Shown: positions 1 through 11,692, counted from the first letter of the stretch. The stretch: 64,000 bases of DNA from Hexactinellida sp. DTS-2022 (GCA_028753945.1 JAPNXP010000007.1:3534001-3598000), one strand, 5' to 3'. The notes: generated by a model not told the origin, from the letters alone. Numbers and translations: made by a program.

Positions 1-180
1 AGTTACATTTCACTAGTATTCTTAAAAAATTACTTCAATTTAGAAATCTGAAATAAGAAAAATACTCCTCATCTGGAAAGAAGACTTATTACATATGTGC
101 TATGTATGCTGATAAAGTTTTATATGGAGTTGTAAGTGTTTTAGATTATAATTACACCTACATATCTCTATCTTCTTTAG

Positions 181-880
181 GCAAAGGAATATCTCAATAA
201 AATGATATGGGATACTTTTGAAGAAGGACTTTCCACTAATTTAGCAAAATTTGAAATAAATCCAAGATTTTGTTATAGAAGAGACGTGGCAGCAAGAAAG
301 ATGCAAATCACAAAATTACCATTTGAATAGAAATCAGATCAGCCAGTTAAAGGGATAGGAGAACCGCTATCCAAATACATGCCAGGGAAAACATACACAG
401 TAATAGGTGATGGCAACTGTTTATTTCGATGTTTCTCAAAAATACTAACTGGGAACGAAGATAGTCACCTGATAATTCGTTCACATTTTACTAATTTCAT
501 CACCAGCAAAGGTACAAACCAACTAGCATGCTACTTTCACCAAAAGAAAACAACACGTTGTGCAAATACATCATGAATGAAAATTCTGTATTTATTGTGT
601 GCTGTTGGGGTGGGAATGTTGAAATGATTGCGTTTGCATCAATATAGCAAATTGATATTTATGTCGCAAATAATTATTACATAACTGAAGATGGCACCAA
701 AGGAATACGGTGGAGTTTACAGCGAGCATCTTTTGATATTGAGATAAATCGGCCCTCAATTTACATTACAAACTTTGGAAATAATTTCGGGCCTGTAAAG
801 TCAATGATAAACAGCTCTACCTTAACTTATGGCATGAGAGATGAAATTGATATTACGGGTACAAGTATTTAGTTAGGTGT
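181..880 (+). pseudogene. Decayed OTU-like cysteine protease gene, transposon-associated
   Basis: Reading from a CTTCTTTAG acceptor-like site, the frame starting near 184 (AKEYLNKMIWDTFEEG) passes one stop at 328-330 and runs into the ORF from 379, which holds the OTU nucleophile motif GDGNCLFRCFSKILTGN. Coding continues after a frameshift near 520 (WGGNVEMIAFA) and reaches a GNNFGPV segment where OTU proteases usually have a His (N-H-Y/F-x-P). OTU domains are deubiquitinase-like proteases and are often carried by Helitrons and other eukaryotic transposons. Here a frameshift, two stops and the apparent loss of the catalytic His indicate a dead copy. It is on the opposite strand to the EML gene. 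The parent element was not identified. Confidence 0.6.
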
Positions 881-1431
881 TTTGACTTTATGATTATATT
901 ATTTTTTGTTTTTTTATGCATTCTTGTTAGTTGTTACATTAATGTCATTCCATCAAAAAATCAAAACCATACATAATTGAAAATGTAAATTTCTCAATCA
1001 GTATGCTCTCTCATATTCATGACTCCAAATCTCACGGTATCCAATAAACCCTGGATAACTAATACAATTGACTCCGATTCTCACGGCGTAAATATATCCA
1101 TGGTATGCTAATACAAATGACTGAATATCTCATGTGTTTGCAAATTTCACGGAACAGTACCACCATTAGTGGTAGATTTTAGTAATACTTCCAGTTTACT
1201 AATCGTTGAAAATTAATATATTTATGTGACAAAGTGGCGGGTAACAAGAAGTTGTACACAATCCAAATTAATTTCTAATTCTATATTTGTGAAATCAACA
1301 CGTGCAAAATCAAATCTCACAATAGCGATTGTATAAATTTACGATTATTTCAAATTGATAAAAGTACAATGAAATTTCACGGATAAAATTCTGAAAAATT
1401 AAATCTCAAAATAATAAATATAATACACTAC
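881..1431. other. No gene seen; AT-rich
   Basis: AT-rich sequence just downstream of the EML donor site at 1432. I see no coding frame, TIR or RNA gene. Several short CTCACGG-containing phrases recur between about 1010 and 1150, too diverged to call a repeat unit. Confidence 0.4.
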
Positions 1432-1790
1432 CTGGGAAAAAGCTGTTTACTTTTCTCTATTTCCAAATCAGAATCCACTACTTCAAAATCACTGGTATCA
1501 GTTCCTGTAAATTCGGCATCAGAATTTTGGACAGATAACATAGGATCCTCACTATATTGAACTTTCCATTGCAAGATAGTATGGTCATTACCACCAATTG
1601 AAAAAAGAGTAGATAGATCATGTGAAAATTTCACATTGGTCACGTGACTAGAATGCCCAATGAACTTCTTAGATTTCGCACCTTTCTTAAATACAGGATA
1701 ATTGTATAAATTGATCTTACAATCATCGTCCCCAGTAGCGATAAGCATATTGCGAAAATTAGTATCTATATTATTGATGTCATTCAATAC
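1432..1790 (-). CDS. EML5/6: EML5/6-like gene, exon D (end of a TAPE domain and acidic linker)
   Basis: The acceptor is TTTTTAATAG before 1790 and the donor is CCCAG/GTAGTG at 1432. The exon starts in phase 0 (VLNDINNIDTNF, matching the family's DINSVDxNF) and runs through the EML signatures ATGDDDCKINLY, FIGHSSHVTNVKFSHD and IGGNDHTILQWKV. It ends in an acidic stretch (TDTSDFEVVDSDLEIEK), which is where EML5/EML6 have the linker to the next EML unit. EML1-4 instead end shortly after this point, so the linker with a downstream splice donor favours the multi-unit EML5/6 type. The next exon is not in the window. Confidence 0.88.
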
Positions 1791-3810
1791 CTATTAAAAA
1801 GATAATTCAAACTTTGTGTCAAAGAACAATAAGCATAATACAAGATATCTAAAATTTACTCGACAGAGAACGTGGTTGTGCATTAAAACAGAATCACTTG
1901 AGGAAGAAATTTCCCTCACATACATTTTAAACTTGCTTCAATAAAAATTTCATACGAAAGAGGAGTCGGAGCTTTCCATAATATTTTTTATAAAACAGAG
2001 TAAGGTATCTATAAACATACTTTAGAAAACTTATTCAAAATTTTAAAATATTTAATTGTACTTTTGTGTGATAGAGGTTAATATGCATCAAATTTCGAAT
2101 AATCTCAAAAGTGGGGAAAATTGAATCATTTTGAAGTATGAGAAGACTTTAAGTAAATGAGTAGAAGTCGATCAAAAAATGTTGCTTACATCAATGCCAT
2201 AAAGTTTGCGAATAACAAGCAAAAATGGGAAAAATGGGAAAAATTTAAGTTTTAATTTTTATTCTTGCATCCAATTTGAACACAAATTTTGGAATCAAAG
2301 GTAAATAGGGTCCATACAATCTTCCAACTAAAGATCTTTCTTTGAATATTATAATTCTATATGCGGAAATAAATCGGGATAATAGAAATTAATAAAAAAT
2401 ATTAAACAGATTAGTAAGAACTTTGTTGTCCTTAAGAGAGAAGTGATCGGAAACGCTTATCAAAAATGTTGTAAAATAAATAATAATGCAGAAATATTGG
2501 TTAGCTTTAGATTCTGAAGGGGACATTATCAAATGTACTGACATATTTCACTCTAAGTAGAATGTAGGCCACATTATGTAGCTGTTCGGGTCCCCGGCAA
2601 CTCCGAATTCCCCAATCTCTCATATATTTCGTTCCTCCGCTGTTATCAAGTGTGTGGTGGAGCTTCCGATTCACAAGTGAATGAATTACTATAATACTTC
2701 AGAAAACCTTATTAAGAATTCACTCCGGGGGATACATACAAGAGCGACTCTATCATATAGATTACTTTCTGTACCTCGTGTGGGCTACTTTATGTGAATA
2801 ATGGATTATCCGCTTCAAAGTGTATAATTTTCAGCTTTTCAACAGTTCTTTCGGATTATAACCCCTTCTTTTTTGAAGTAGAACATTTGGGCAACCCTAC
2901 TGGAGAGGCAACTTACTTTGACAATTAACCAAAATTAGCCTGGAAATTAAGGAATTTTAAATAAACAAAGTGGTAAATAGCCATTTCCCCATAATTTTTT
3001 TATCCAATATCCTTCAAAACTGCCACATTCTGATTTGTTAATACGTGTATCATTTCTTTGAGGGATTTTTCAGCAAATATAAGTATTTAAGTAATATTAT
3101 CTATGAATTATCAATACCTTCGGAAAATCAAATAACCTGCAGGTTATTATTCGAACAAAATAGTACACATACGTAATTGTATTATGAGCATCCATTATAA
3201 ATGGTTGTTGTCAAAGATTAAAAGATTAAAAGTTTAGAGCCCCCTCAGTTTTAGGACTTTTTACAAAGTTAGGCGCCCCTGATGCCACCTAAACTACCTG
3301 AGCTAACAAAGGCCTCGGAGATTAATAGCATTAGTCTTAATTCTTAATCACTAGTTATCAAATATTTAAACCACAATCGAAAATTAAAAGTAATAGAAGT
3401 AATTAAATTTTTATGAAATGTAGACAAGGTACTATAGTATTAATTATTTGTTAAATAACTAATGCACAATATATAGGAATCTGTAGAAAAAGAATAATTA
3501 AAACCAAGTATTGAATATAATAATAATAACACTTGAGCTGCTATATTATTCAAAAGCTAGAAAATTCCGTCAGACCCTTTCTATTCCCAAATTTCTTCAA
3601 TTATCAACTATTATAGGTAAATGCTGGATTCAATCATTTCATTTCAAATTGGTAAGCAGTAATTCGCTAATTTGAGCAAATAAATAATAACGATACAGTC
3701 ATTAGACAGATGAATCTAGTGTACTGCATACGGATTACACAATGCAAGAAAAATATGCTAAAGAGAGATTTATAAGTTAAAAATCAAATTAGCAGAATTA
3801 AATAAAAGTA
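1791..3810. other. Intron sequence without a recognisable gene
   Basis: This is part of the 9-kb EML intron between 1791 and 10751. Around 2590-2870 there are fragments resembling pogo-like TIR phrases (GGATTATCCGCTT), but no paired ends were found. The rest is AT-rich with no supportable feature. Confidence 0.4.
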
Positions 3811-3981
3811 GAGTGGATGCCGGTTATAAGCACATCGTCGGGAACTGCACTTGATGTGCTTATAACCAACATGTTCTTATAACAGAAATAAATTATACAG
3901 GGTATATGGCAACCGTTTTCCAACATAGTGTGCTTATATCCGATATGTTCTTATAACGGTGTGTATATCCGACATCTACTG
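3811..3981. repeat. TA-target MITE, TATAAGCACATCG family, copy 1
   Basis: The ends are inverted: GCCGGTTATAAGCACATCG on the left, and the complement of CATCTACTG on the right after GGTGTGTATATCCGA. The inside repeats the phrase 'TATAAC/TATATCC plus ATGTTCTTAT'. Copies lie at 5774-5945 and 17793-17891. The last is the cleanest, with CAGTGG...CTACTG ends and flanking TA, which fits a Tc1/mariner (pogo-type) non-autonomous element. Confidence 0.6.
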
Positions 3982-4860
3982 CAATAAGATCATAATCACT
4001 TCGGTAACGAGACTCTAAAGGGTTAGATATTATAAAATTAATATACATAATCAATCGAGAAATACAGAATATAAGGACTGGAAACTACTATTAAAAATTG
4101 GACCATTGAGAAACGAGAAGCGCCTAGGGCGCCGGCGGCACTGGTGCACCCGTTGCTCCGGTAAATAAATAAAAAACTCAAAGTTGCCTGCGACTGGGGA
4201 ATAGAATGCATTGCTGGGAAGTGGAGAATATATTTAGACTCGAAAAATTCAATGAAAAAGTAGATCAGGACTTGTTACTTTTAAGGTGTGCTGTCTATTA
4301 ATTGTATCATTGTCATTGGTTCACTGTTCAAAATTAATTAACCTTATCATATTATTGCTTCACTACACAAACATTATAATGCAACACATTTCTCAATACA
4401 AATAATATGCTTTGTATTGGGCCCACTTTAGGCTCGGGCCAAGGGCGACCGCCCCATCCGACCCCCCCTATTTACACCACTGAGAGTACGCTATGTCTCG
4501 ACTAAGACTAGGAGATTTCGACTTGACATTTATTGCTTTTTAAACTTCATCATTCTTTCAAACAATTCCTTGATTCTTCTACTATTTCGTGAACTTTAGT
4601 TCTCTTTAAATGATTTATATCGAATTGTGGCCTGCTCGCATCGGAATTCATTGAAGCGAAGATGCAATAATACCCATCATCATCATCAATCAAGAAACCA
4701 AACAAATTAACCTGTTTCGATAATCTCGGCGTTTTATTGCAGGTATAATAGACATTTTACTCGTCATTGGCGGCATCGAGATAAATCCTGGGGCCCTGGG
4801 CCTAGCACCCGAAATCAAGATACTCATTACGAAGTAGGTAATTTTGACTCATATATATTA
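3982..4860. other. Intron sequence with repeat fragments
   Basis: A GC-rich phrase at 4120-4165 (GGTGCACCCGTTGCTCCGG) is matched by a diverged relative near 39300-39340 (GGTGCACCAGCTCCGG), followed in both by an A/T-rich run. This suggests a shared repeat whose ends I could not define. Around 4430-4490 there is a hAT-like end (TTTACACCACTGAGAG). No gene was seen. Confidence 0.4.
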
Positions 4861-5391
4861 CTAGCGCGCTTCGCTTGCTATGTCGCTTCGCGGAAGAACA
4901 CAACCACACACCAACCGCTTCGCGGTTGGTGTGTGGTTTATATACTCTTAATATTGACTATAAAGCGTAAATAGGCATAAATAGTCAATGTAACAACGTG
5001 AAATTTAGTGATTACGTCATCATACGATAATGAGTTAGCATAGTGGCGATCTGGTGTGACCAACGTTCCCGCATCATTAATGTCCATGTTCTATTAAATT
5101 TTCAGATTTTTATCTCTTAGAGGGCGCGAATTATGTGCGATTAAGTGAATTTTCAGAGTTCTCGGAATGTGACAATGACGTCATAACTTGTCGAGGTGTG
5201 AGAAATTTTGAGTGCAAACCTCAAATTGTTGGCGGGTGCCAAAAGTTACCACTATATGCCAAAAATCAGATTTAGAAACCGTCCACTTTCTTGAAAGTTT
5301 CTTCAATCAACTCGTAACATCAAACAAATATATATACACACATATACACATATACACATATACACCCAGCCTTGTGAATTAATAGTATAGA
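4861..5391 (-). mobile_element. Non-autonomous Helitron, copy 1
   Basis: On the minus strand the element begins TCTATACTATTAA at 5391 and ends CTAG at 4861-4864, followed by T, as Helitrons do. Near the 3' end lies a perfect 16-bp-stem hairpin centred on CCAACCGCTTCGCGGTTGG (about 4903-4937), then the palindrome AGCGCGCT just before CTAG. About 500 bp of the sequence is shared with the copies at 19573-20756 and 20187-20699. No Rep/helicase coding is present. The 5' flank is T rather than the usual A. Confidence 0.78.
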
Positions 5392-5445
5392 ATCTATAGA
5401 TGGATAAGAATAACCTTTATTGTTATTTTTTTAGAACTACCAGCT

Positions 5446-6310
5446 GAGACCAAATCTTTTGTCGAAGCACTCCTTTCCACAACACTATCATTCGAATAAT
5501 TTGTCCAGTCCGTGTCTGCAAGCTACAGTTCGCTCAGTTCCATTTGGGGAAATAAGTACTTAGAAAATAAGTGTACTGAGTTTAGTGCTAGAAATGAAAG
5601 TGAATTTAGTGAACTTCCACTTCCTCGATATCACAATGTCCCTGATATTAAAACTGACAACTTTGAAACACAAATGGTGATAGAAAGTTCAGAGATTGAA
5701 TTTCCAACTAATACGAGTAATAGTGACTATGGCGAGTTTTATCTCGAAATGAGTTAATGGGAAAATATTTGTAAAGTGGATGAGGTTATAAGCACATCGT
5801 CGGGAACTGCATTTAAGGTGCTTATAACCGGCATGTTCTTATAACCGACATATATTATACAGGGTATATGGCAACCGTTTTTCCAACATAGTGTGCTTAT
5901 ATCCGATATGTTCTTATAACCGGTATGAAATATCCGACATCTACTGTATTACCAATTCTACTGGTAAAGTTCATTGGTTAGTAATAGGACTGTTATTTTT
6001 GCTGAAAAATTAAAAGATTTAGCCCCAATGTGTGTTTGAAGTTTGTAATTATTGGTTGAAGAAACTTGATAGTCGCAAGGGTAATAGTCGTTTCTTCAGA
6101 GCTAGAGCGTATTGTGACTTTGAAAATTGTCGATCTTGTATCTTCTAAATTGATGATGAACTAAATCTGTTCGATTATGACAAAGCTGTCAGGTTTTACT
6201 CAGAAGGTAATTTGTCACTTCAACACACAGATGGGCAGAGTGTATCAAGGCGGAGATTAATGTTAGTAATGATGCCCCCAATGAATTTCAGGATGACACT
6301 GAAGTTAAGA
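5446..6310 (+). pseudogene. Decayed transposon-like coding remnant, unrecognised family
   Basis: After a TTATTTTTTTAG acceptor-like site, an open frame runs to 5757 (rich in S, E and N). Beyond the MITE at 5774-5945 protein-like sequence continues at about 6040-6210 (KKLDSRKGNSRFFRARAYCD, then FENCRSCIF), with stops and frameshifts. The Cys-containing stretch resembles the N-terminal zinc-binding part of some transposon proteins seen in cnidarians and aphids, but I cannot name the family. It may belong with the minus-strand remnant at 31560-32757. No function is claimed. Confidence 0.4.
5774..5945. repeat. TA-target MITE, TATAAGCACATCG family, copy 2
   Basis: Close copy of 3811-3981 in the same orientation (GGTTATAAGCACATCGTCGG inside the left end, GACATCTACTGTA at the right end). 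It interrupts the coding remnant at 5446-6310. Confidence 0.65.
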
Positions 6311-6613
6311 GTAATGCTGTAACTTGTTACCGTTGTGGAGTGGGATAATTTTATGTACAGTTAATTCGTCAGAGAATGCAACAGACAGTAATGCGATTGT
6401 TGAGAATTGGTTCAGAATTGATAAACTCAGCATATTTTACTCAGAGACCGGGATAAGAGCTTCTGATTTCATTAGAACAGTTTATAATAACATAAACAAT
6501 AGGATCGCGGCGTTAAAATTTCTTTTCGCTCCACTGGCTCCATACCTGACAACCTATTTTCCAATATCCCATACAGGGCTCCAATTTTTGCCTGTACATC
6601 GGACAAAACTCCT

Positions 6614-7223
6614 GGGCCCGTATTCACTAAGAAGTTAAGTACGTACTTAAGTACGTACTTAGTACTTAAGTACTAAGTATGTACTTAAGTCGTATTCACT
6701 AAGATTGGTATTCACTAAGATTTAAGTGTGTACTTAAGTACATACTTAAGTACAAAACTTAAGTAACCTACTAAATTGACTTAACTTATAAGAATTTTCT
6801 TTTATTGACTCTTTAGACGTTGGTGTTTAATTAGAACATTGTATTAGATTTCTAGTAGTACTTGCTTTACTTTAGGGGAAGTTCATGATTCTATTTTCAA
6901 CATTTATTACAATTGGTTGTTGTTTTCTAAACTTCTGTTTTTTCTCAAGCACAAAAATCACAGGAACTTCATTGATAATATTCTTTTTAAAGTTAAAAGA
7001 ATACAGCAAGCTATTACAATAGCATTCCATACACTAATATGCTATGCTATTAAATATAATTCAATAAATATAATTCAATTTCGTACTTAGTTAAGTATGT
7101 ACTTAAGTACAACAATATTTCTTAGTGAATACGACTTAAGTATGTACTTAACTAAGTACGTACTTAGTACTTAAGTATATACTTAGTACTTAAGTACTAA
7201 GTAATCTTAGTGAATACGGGCCC
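6614..7223. mobile_element. DNA element with GGGCCCGTATTCACTAAGA termini
   Basis: The 19-bp ends GGGCCCGTATTCACTAAGA (6614-6632) and its complement (7205-7223) are perfect inverted repeats. Inside each end lies a run of overlapping palindromes built from ACTTAAGTACG/TACTTAGTAC (6636-6770 and 7085-7200). The middle is AT-rich and non-coding. No matching target duplication was found, so the superfamily is unknown. A solo relative (GCGTATTCACTAAGAG with ACTTAAG phrases) is at 24061-24190. Confidence 0.7.
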
Positions 7224-7490
7224 AGTACACCTCCCAAAAATTGTTCTTGCTCGCCGCGCTCGCTTGTCCAGAGAATTACTATACAGGGAATTACTCTAGA
7301 GTCTAGACATATCCAAATTATCACTTTGGAAAAGAGAAAGCATTGAATTATATACCGTACAGGGATTCCCTGTACGCTTGAATGAATATATAAACCAAGT
7401 TGTGCCTTTATGTGGTCAATGCAGGATGCATGGCAGAATATACTTTCATCACTGTAGACATTTTTAGCAATATTTGACTCATAATTAGTA

Positions 7491-7675
7491 GAGTCAACTC
7501 CACTTAATAGTGCCACCGGTTAAACGGTTTATCTACTTAATCGGGTCAAAATTTCACGGAATTTATAGGACAGAATTACAGTTTGGCTTACAATTTTTTC
7601 GGATAATCGGTTTCTCCGCTTAATCGGGTCAAAACAACCTGGTCCCGAGGTGGCTCTAATAAGCGGAGTTGACTG
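7491..7675. repeat. TA-target MITE (GAGTCAACTCC... ends)
   Basis: The left end GAGTCAACTCCACTTAATAG and right end CTAATAAGCGGAGTTGACTG are inverted and are flanked by TA at 7489-7490 and 7676-7677. Internal phrases (CTTAATCGGGTCAAAA, twice) repeat the subterminal region. This fits a pogo-like non-autonomous element. It lies inside sequence with repeated ACAGGGAATT/CCCTGTAC phrases (7270-7760) that may be an older host element. Confidence 0.7.
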
Positions 7676-7954
7676 TAAATTAAAAATCCCTGTACAAATG
7701 GAATAAATTCCCGCACGCCTGTACAGAACAGCCAAAATGGTTAAAACCCCTGTACGGTTGGTAAGTATGTGGCTCATAAAGTGTTTAAACCTAAGAAGAG
7801 ATTACGCGTGGAGAATTAAGACGAGTGCAAAGAGGAGTGGTCTAGAAGTAAGAAGAATAAATTTAGTTATACTAAACTGACGGTTGATAAAGTTAGTACG
7901 ATATTAAAATTTCAAGTCTAAAAGTTTAAGTAGTAAAAGTAAAGTTTTAATGTA

Positions 7955-8707
7955 GAAAGTATAAGTAAACGTACAACAGACAGAGAGGAAGCTACTATTT
8001 GTGATGAAAATCCAGTAGATGTTGCTACAGTTATTGATGATATAGTGAAGTTGAAATAACTACTGATTTAGATCTAGTATAAGTGGCTACCATGGGATAT
8101 AAGGTATCGGTATTCCAACCACTTACATATCGTGGACAGAAGAAGTTGTGTGAAGATTTACATTTACAGTTGTCGGATTCTACAAATTCCATAAGAGATA
8201 ATATCCCAGGTATGTTCCTTCGAAGTGTTTGCGAATTCCTAGAGATGGAAATTGTTTATTTGCATCATTGTCGTACTGGTTGACAGGAAATATTGATGGT
8301 TTTAATTTAGTACGGTTGAAAGTTGTAGAGAACATGGTTGGTAAGCTGAAGGAAGCATGCAATAAATGTATTGTGCATAAATTTCCTAGGAGTGTAATCA
8401 ACTATCGTAATGTGGCAGACTATGTAATGGAATCAAATATGAAGAGGAATTCTACGTGGGGCACTGATGTGGAGATGCAACAGCCTTATTGTTGCATAAG
8501 GATATTTGGGAATTTAGTTCAGACATGGATAATAAATGGATGGTATTCTCAGGCAGAGGTGCTAAACTAATTGATACTTTGAAGTCTGCTCCAGGAAATA
8601 ATGCAGGCTCTATTTATATTAATCATAATGGAGTACATTATGAACCAAAATTAAAGGTGGATTTAAGATCTACGAGGCAATCATTTAATTCATTGATTAC
8701 CTCGTAG
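7955..8707 (+). pseudogene. Decayed OTU-like cysteine protease gene, copy 2
   Basis: Coding runs from about 7960 (TTDREEATICDENPVDVATV) through 8083-8220 (YKVSVFQPLTYRGQKK), then shifts frame into the OTU nucleophile motif RIPRDGNCLFASLSYWLTGN at 8229. It continues with YVMESNMKRNSTWGTDVEM and shifts again to 8489-8707, which contains HNGVHYEP. The Asp-Gly-Asn-Cys nucleophile and the terminal His-Tyr are both present, so the catalytic residues survive, but the gene has at least two frameshifts and an early stop. Its sense strand is opposite to the EML gene in whose intron it sits. It is related to 181-880. Confidence 0.65.
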
Positions 8708-8864
8708 ATATTAATTAATTAAACTATATAATTAGACAACCAAAGGATTCCCTTTATTAGTTAATGATTAATTGTCTTATGCGGAATGTTATCCAGGTTT
8801 CGGAATGATTCCCGTTATAACGAATTCCAAATACACGACTTCGTTATAACGGGGGTTCACTTAC

Positions 8865-8917
8865 ATCGATGTAATTAAAAGGATCACAACCAAAGTGATC
8901 CTTTAAATTACATCGAT
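8865..8917. repeat. Compact near-perfect hairpin
   Basis: ATCGATGTAATTAAAAGGAT and its continuation to 8887 pair with the sequence ending CATCGAT at 8917, leaving a 7-base loop (AACCAAA). The stem is about 23 bp with one irregularity. It follows a TTATAACGGGG phrase resembling a pogo-type TIR (8805-8855). Confidence 0.6.
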
Positions 8918-9247
8918 AGAAGCAAAGAATAATAAAATAATTTCTTGCTCTTATAGCGCAAAAAATTGTGATTCTTATGTCAACAGGCAATAAACAAACT
9001 ATTATACTGCCACCTTCTATAGTAAGATTTTCAACAAAATTTATGTTGGACAGTTATAAATGTACATGCAGTGTTTTTTAAGGCAAATTAGAGCCCCAAA
9101 TGGACCTTAATTTCTCCATGGGTCTCAAATTATTAACGTGCTAAGTACTCAATAACATGAAATGTAGAGTGAGGGCCTCTAATTGAGGGCAGGGCCCTCT
9201 AAGCTGTGTGGATGATTTATAAATATTTGTGTAAAGATTTATCTATA

Positions 9248-9678
9248 CAGTCGAACCTCCCCAATCCGAGCAGCCTCGTCCGGAGGGTACCCGGGTCTTA
9301 GAATTTGCCACGGATCTCGGAAATAATCATAATTTCTATTGTATAATCAACTAGTGTTTATGTTCTGATGTCTCAATACCTGTTCTCTGACCTGATACGC
9401 ACCTCCGACATCTGATCTTGGTATAAGTTTACCCAAAGAGTTCATAAATTTCGAATATGAAACGTATGTAAATTAGCGAGATTACCATATGGCCAAATCC
9501 AAAACAATATTTACCGCCCAAATAAGGGTGGTTCTACTTCTAGTAACATGTTTGACATACCAATATGCAAAGATAAACTATATTTTGGGACTAATTTCCA
9601 GAATAATGGCGTATTAATATTGAACTTAGATAAAATGTTGCCCGGTTCTGAGAGGTCCGGATCTGGGAGGTTCTACTG
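9248..9678. repeat. pogo-like MITE (CAGTCGAACCTCCC ends)
   Basis: The left end CAGTCGAACCTCCCCAATCC and the complement of GATCTGGGAGGTTCTACTG are inverted. The left flank is TA and the right flank AA. The interior is non-coding. The CAGT-GAACCTC-TTATCCG type of end is typical of pogo/Tigger non-autonomous elements. Confidence 0.65.
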
Positions 9679-9942
9679 AATTTCTTAAAAGAAGATAATA
9701 CAGAAAAGGAATTGTCTATCCCAAAAAAGTCGGAATCGATGTAGAAATTAAAGGGTATTCAGTTGGTTGTTTAATAATATTTGTTTCCCTAGTCTTGAAG
9801 AAGGAAAAGTGTTAATATCGTTGAAAGTTAAAACATCGTGTGGCTGAGATGGTGATAGGTGTGATTGCTGTGTCACTTTTGACCATATAGGTATAGTTAA
9901 GTCAAAAGAGGCATAAAATGTTTACATGTCAGCGAAGTTTAA

Positions 9943-10661
9943 GGTTAAATTACGGCAGATTCATGTAAAAAAACACATAAATTTTTTTTGAAGTAAGATG
10001 TTTAATTTTCACATATATAATAGAAGACATTATAGCTATATCGAAACTGAAAACGAAATCGAATTATTTTGAATAAATTCGATTTTATGGGGAGTGCAGT
10101 TTTATGGTAATACAAAAGTCCCATAGGGGGATTTCTTCAGACTCCACCTGATAAGTGTGTCGATCTCAAGATCATTATTAGCTAAAGACATATTATGTGC
10201 GATATATCACATAGATCATCGTTATATGCTGTAGGTGACTGGTTTAGAATTTTGATTTGACCTAAATAAAAAAAGTTGCGACCTTTTGAACTAAAGAAAT
10301 CATTAAAAAGGTCATGTTTTTTATGAGATATTTGATAAAATGTTTGAAAAATAATTTCAGAGTCATAATTCAAAAATGTAAACCGACTACCAACTCCGTA
10401 CGCTTATAATCTTTCAATATTGATTCTGATAACAAACATTGATGGCCGCATTGCCAAATTACACTATAATATCGACCACCACTTTTTGAAATCGCCCTAT
10501 GGGAGATTTGTATTAGCCAAATATTGAAACCGACAAAAAATAAAAAGTATAATATATTGAGACATTTTCTTTTTTGTTTATTGCTTTGTATCGTACCTTG
10601 ATCTATTTCTAACAATTACAGATTAATACAAGAGATTTCATTCCCGTGGGGTAATTTAACC
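9943..10661. mobile_element. TTAA-target non-autonomous element, copy 1
   Basis: Flanked by TTAA at 9939-9942 and 10662-10665. The ends GGTTAAATTAC and GTAATTTAACC are inverted. A 700-bp direct copy lies at 38440-39137. TTAA duplication is used by piggyBac and Kolobok elements, and nothing here separates the two. It sits in the EML intron immediately downstream of exon C. Confidence 0.75.
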
Positions 10662-10751
10662 TTAAGAAACTTGAGAAAAAGCAAAATTTCAAAAAAGGAT
10701 TAATTACTATTTCCCATTTACACCAACCAAGCTTACTTTAATGGTTTTTAC

Positions 10752-11207
10752 CTGATACTTTTGCCAAATGCCTAAAACTTCTTCTCCAAGAAGAGTGGTA
10801 CCAGTAAACCATAATATGCTTTTGATTTCTTCTAATTTAGGAGCGATACGGTCCACATTATCATTTGTTATATGAAAGAACAACCGTTCTCGTGCACCAG
10901 AATTAGATTGTAAAATAGTGGAATCAGAACTCCAATCCAAATGTGTAATAAATGAGCTGGCACCTTTACAAACTCCAATTAATTCAAAATCATTTTGAAC
11001 TGAATATATGTCAATAAAGTTATCACTACTGCCAACGGCTAAATATGCATCATTTGGTGAGAACTTAACAACCTGAATACATTCTTTCCTTTTATGGATT
11101 TTACATTTAACAGTCATAATATCCTCAGCAGAGACAACATAGAAACAACCATCAATAGTCCCACATGCCAGTAGATTAGCATCGTTGCTGTAGCAAACGC
11201 TCCTTAT
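10752..11207 (-). CDS. EML5/6: EML5/6-like gene, exon C
   Basis: The acceptor is TTAATTTTAG before 11207 and the donor is CAG/GTAAAA at 10752. The exon is 456 bp, phase 0 at both ends. It starts [16 protein letters not shown] (EML family: AIRSVAFSPDGxxLAxG), continues [37 protein letters not shown] and GARERLFFH, and ends [10 protein letters not shown], all hallmark segments of the C-terminal EML propeller. It joins FATK of exon B to VLND of exon D in frame. The longer open frame visible to 10707 reads into the intron past the donor. Confidence 0.9.
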
Positions 11208-11690
11208 CTAAATTAAAATAACGAGTAAGTTGGAAACCAAAGTACAGAACCACCTCGCTACTCCGAATCTCGTTAATCCGAACGGGACATCTATCAATTA
11301 TTTTAGCTTAAAACAGAAAACTTTCTTAATTGGAATTTGATTATTTTAATAATTATGTTTCATTTCGTTAAAGATGGCGGAATAAGTAGAGTACATGGTT
11401 TCTAATACATATAATTAACAACATTTAATGCTAATTTTAATCATCTAATAGCAAGTACGCCTATTAGAAAGTCGCATTTCGTCCAAAATGTGACTTACTC
11501 TAAATGTATTACATAATAAAACGATAAATCTGATAATAGGAAAATAATTTTAAATAGGAGCAATTCTGATGCATTAGGTATACATTAAATATACCTCATA
11601 TTCATTTAATGTAAATATTTGCGCATTCGTATAGAAGATTTTAATCTATGAAGGGTTAAATTGATTCAATTGAAAAAATAAAAGGCACTG
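11208..11690. other. Intron with a solo MITE end
   Basis: At 11251-11290, CACCTCGCTACTCCGAATC followed by TCGTTAATCCGAAC matches the terminus of the element at 21033-21379, but no partner end was found. The rest is AT-rich. Confidence 0.4.
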
Positions 11691-11692
11691 AT

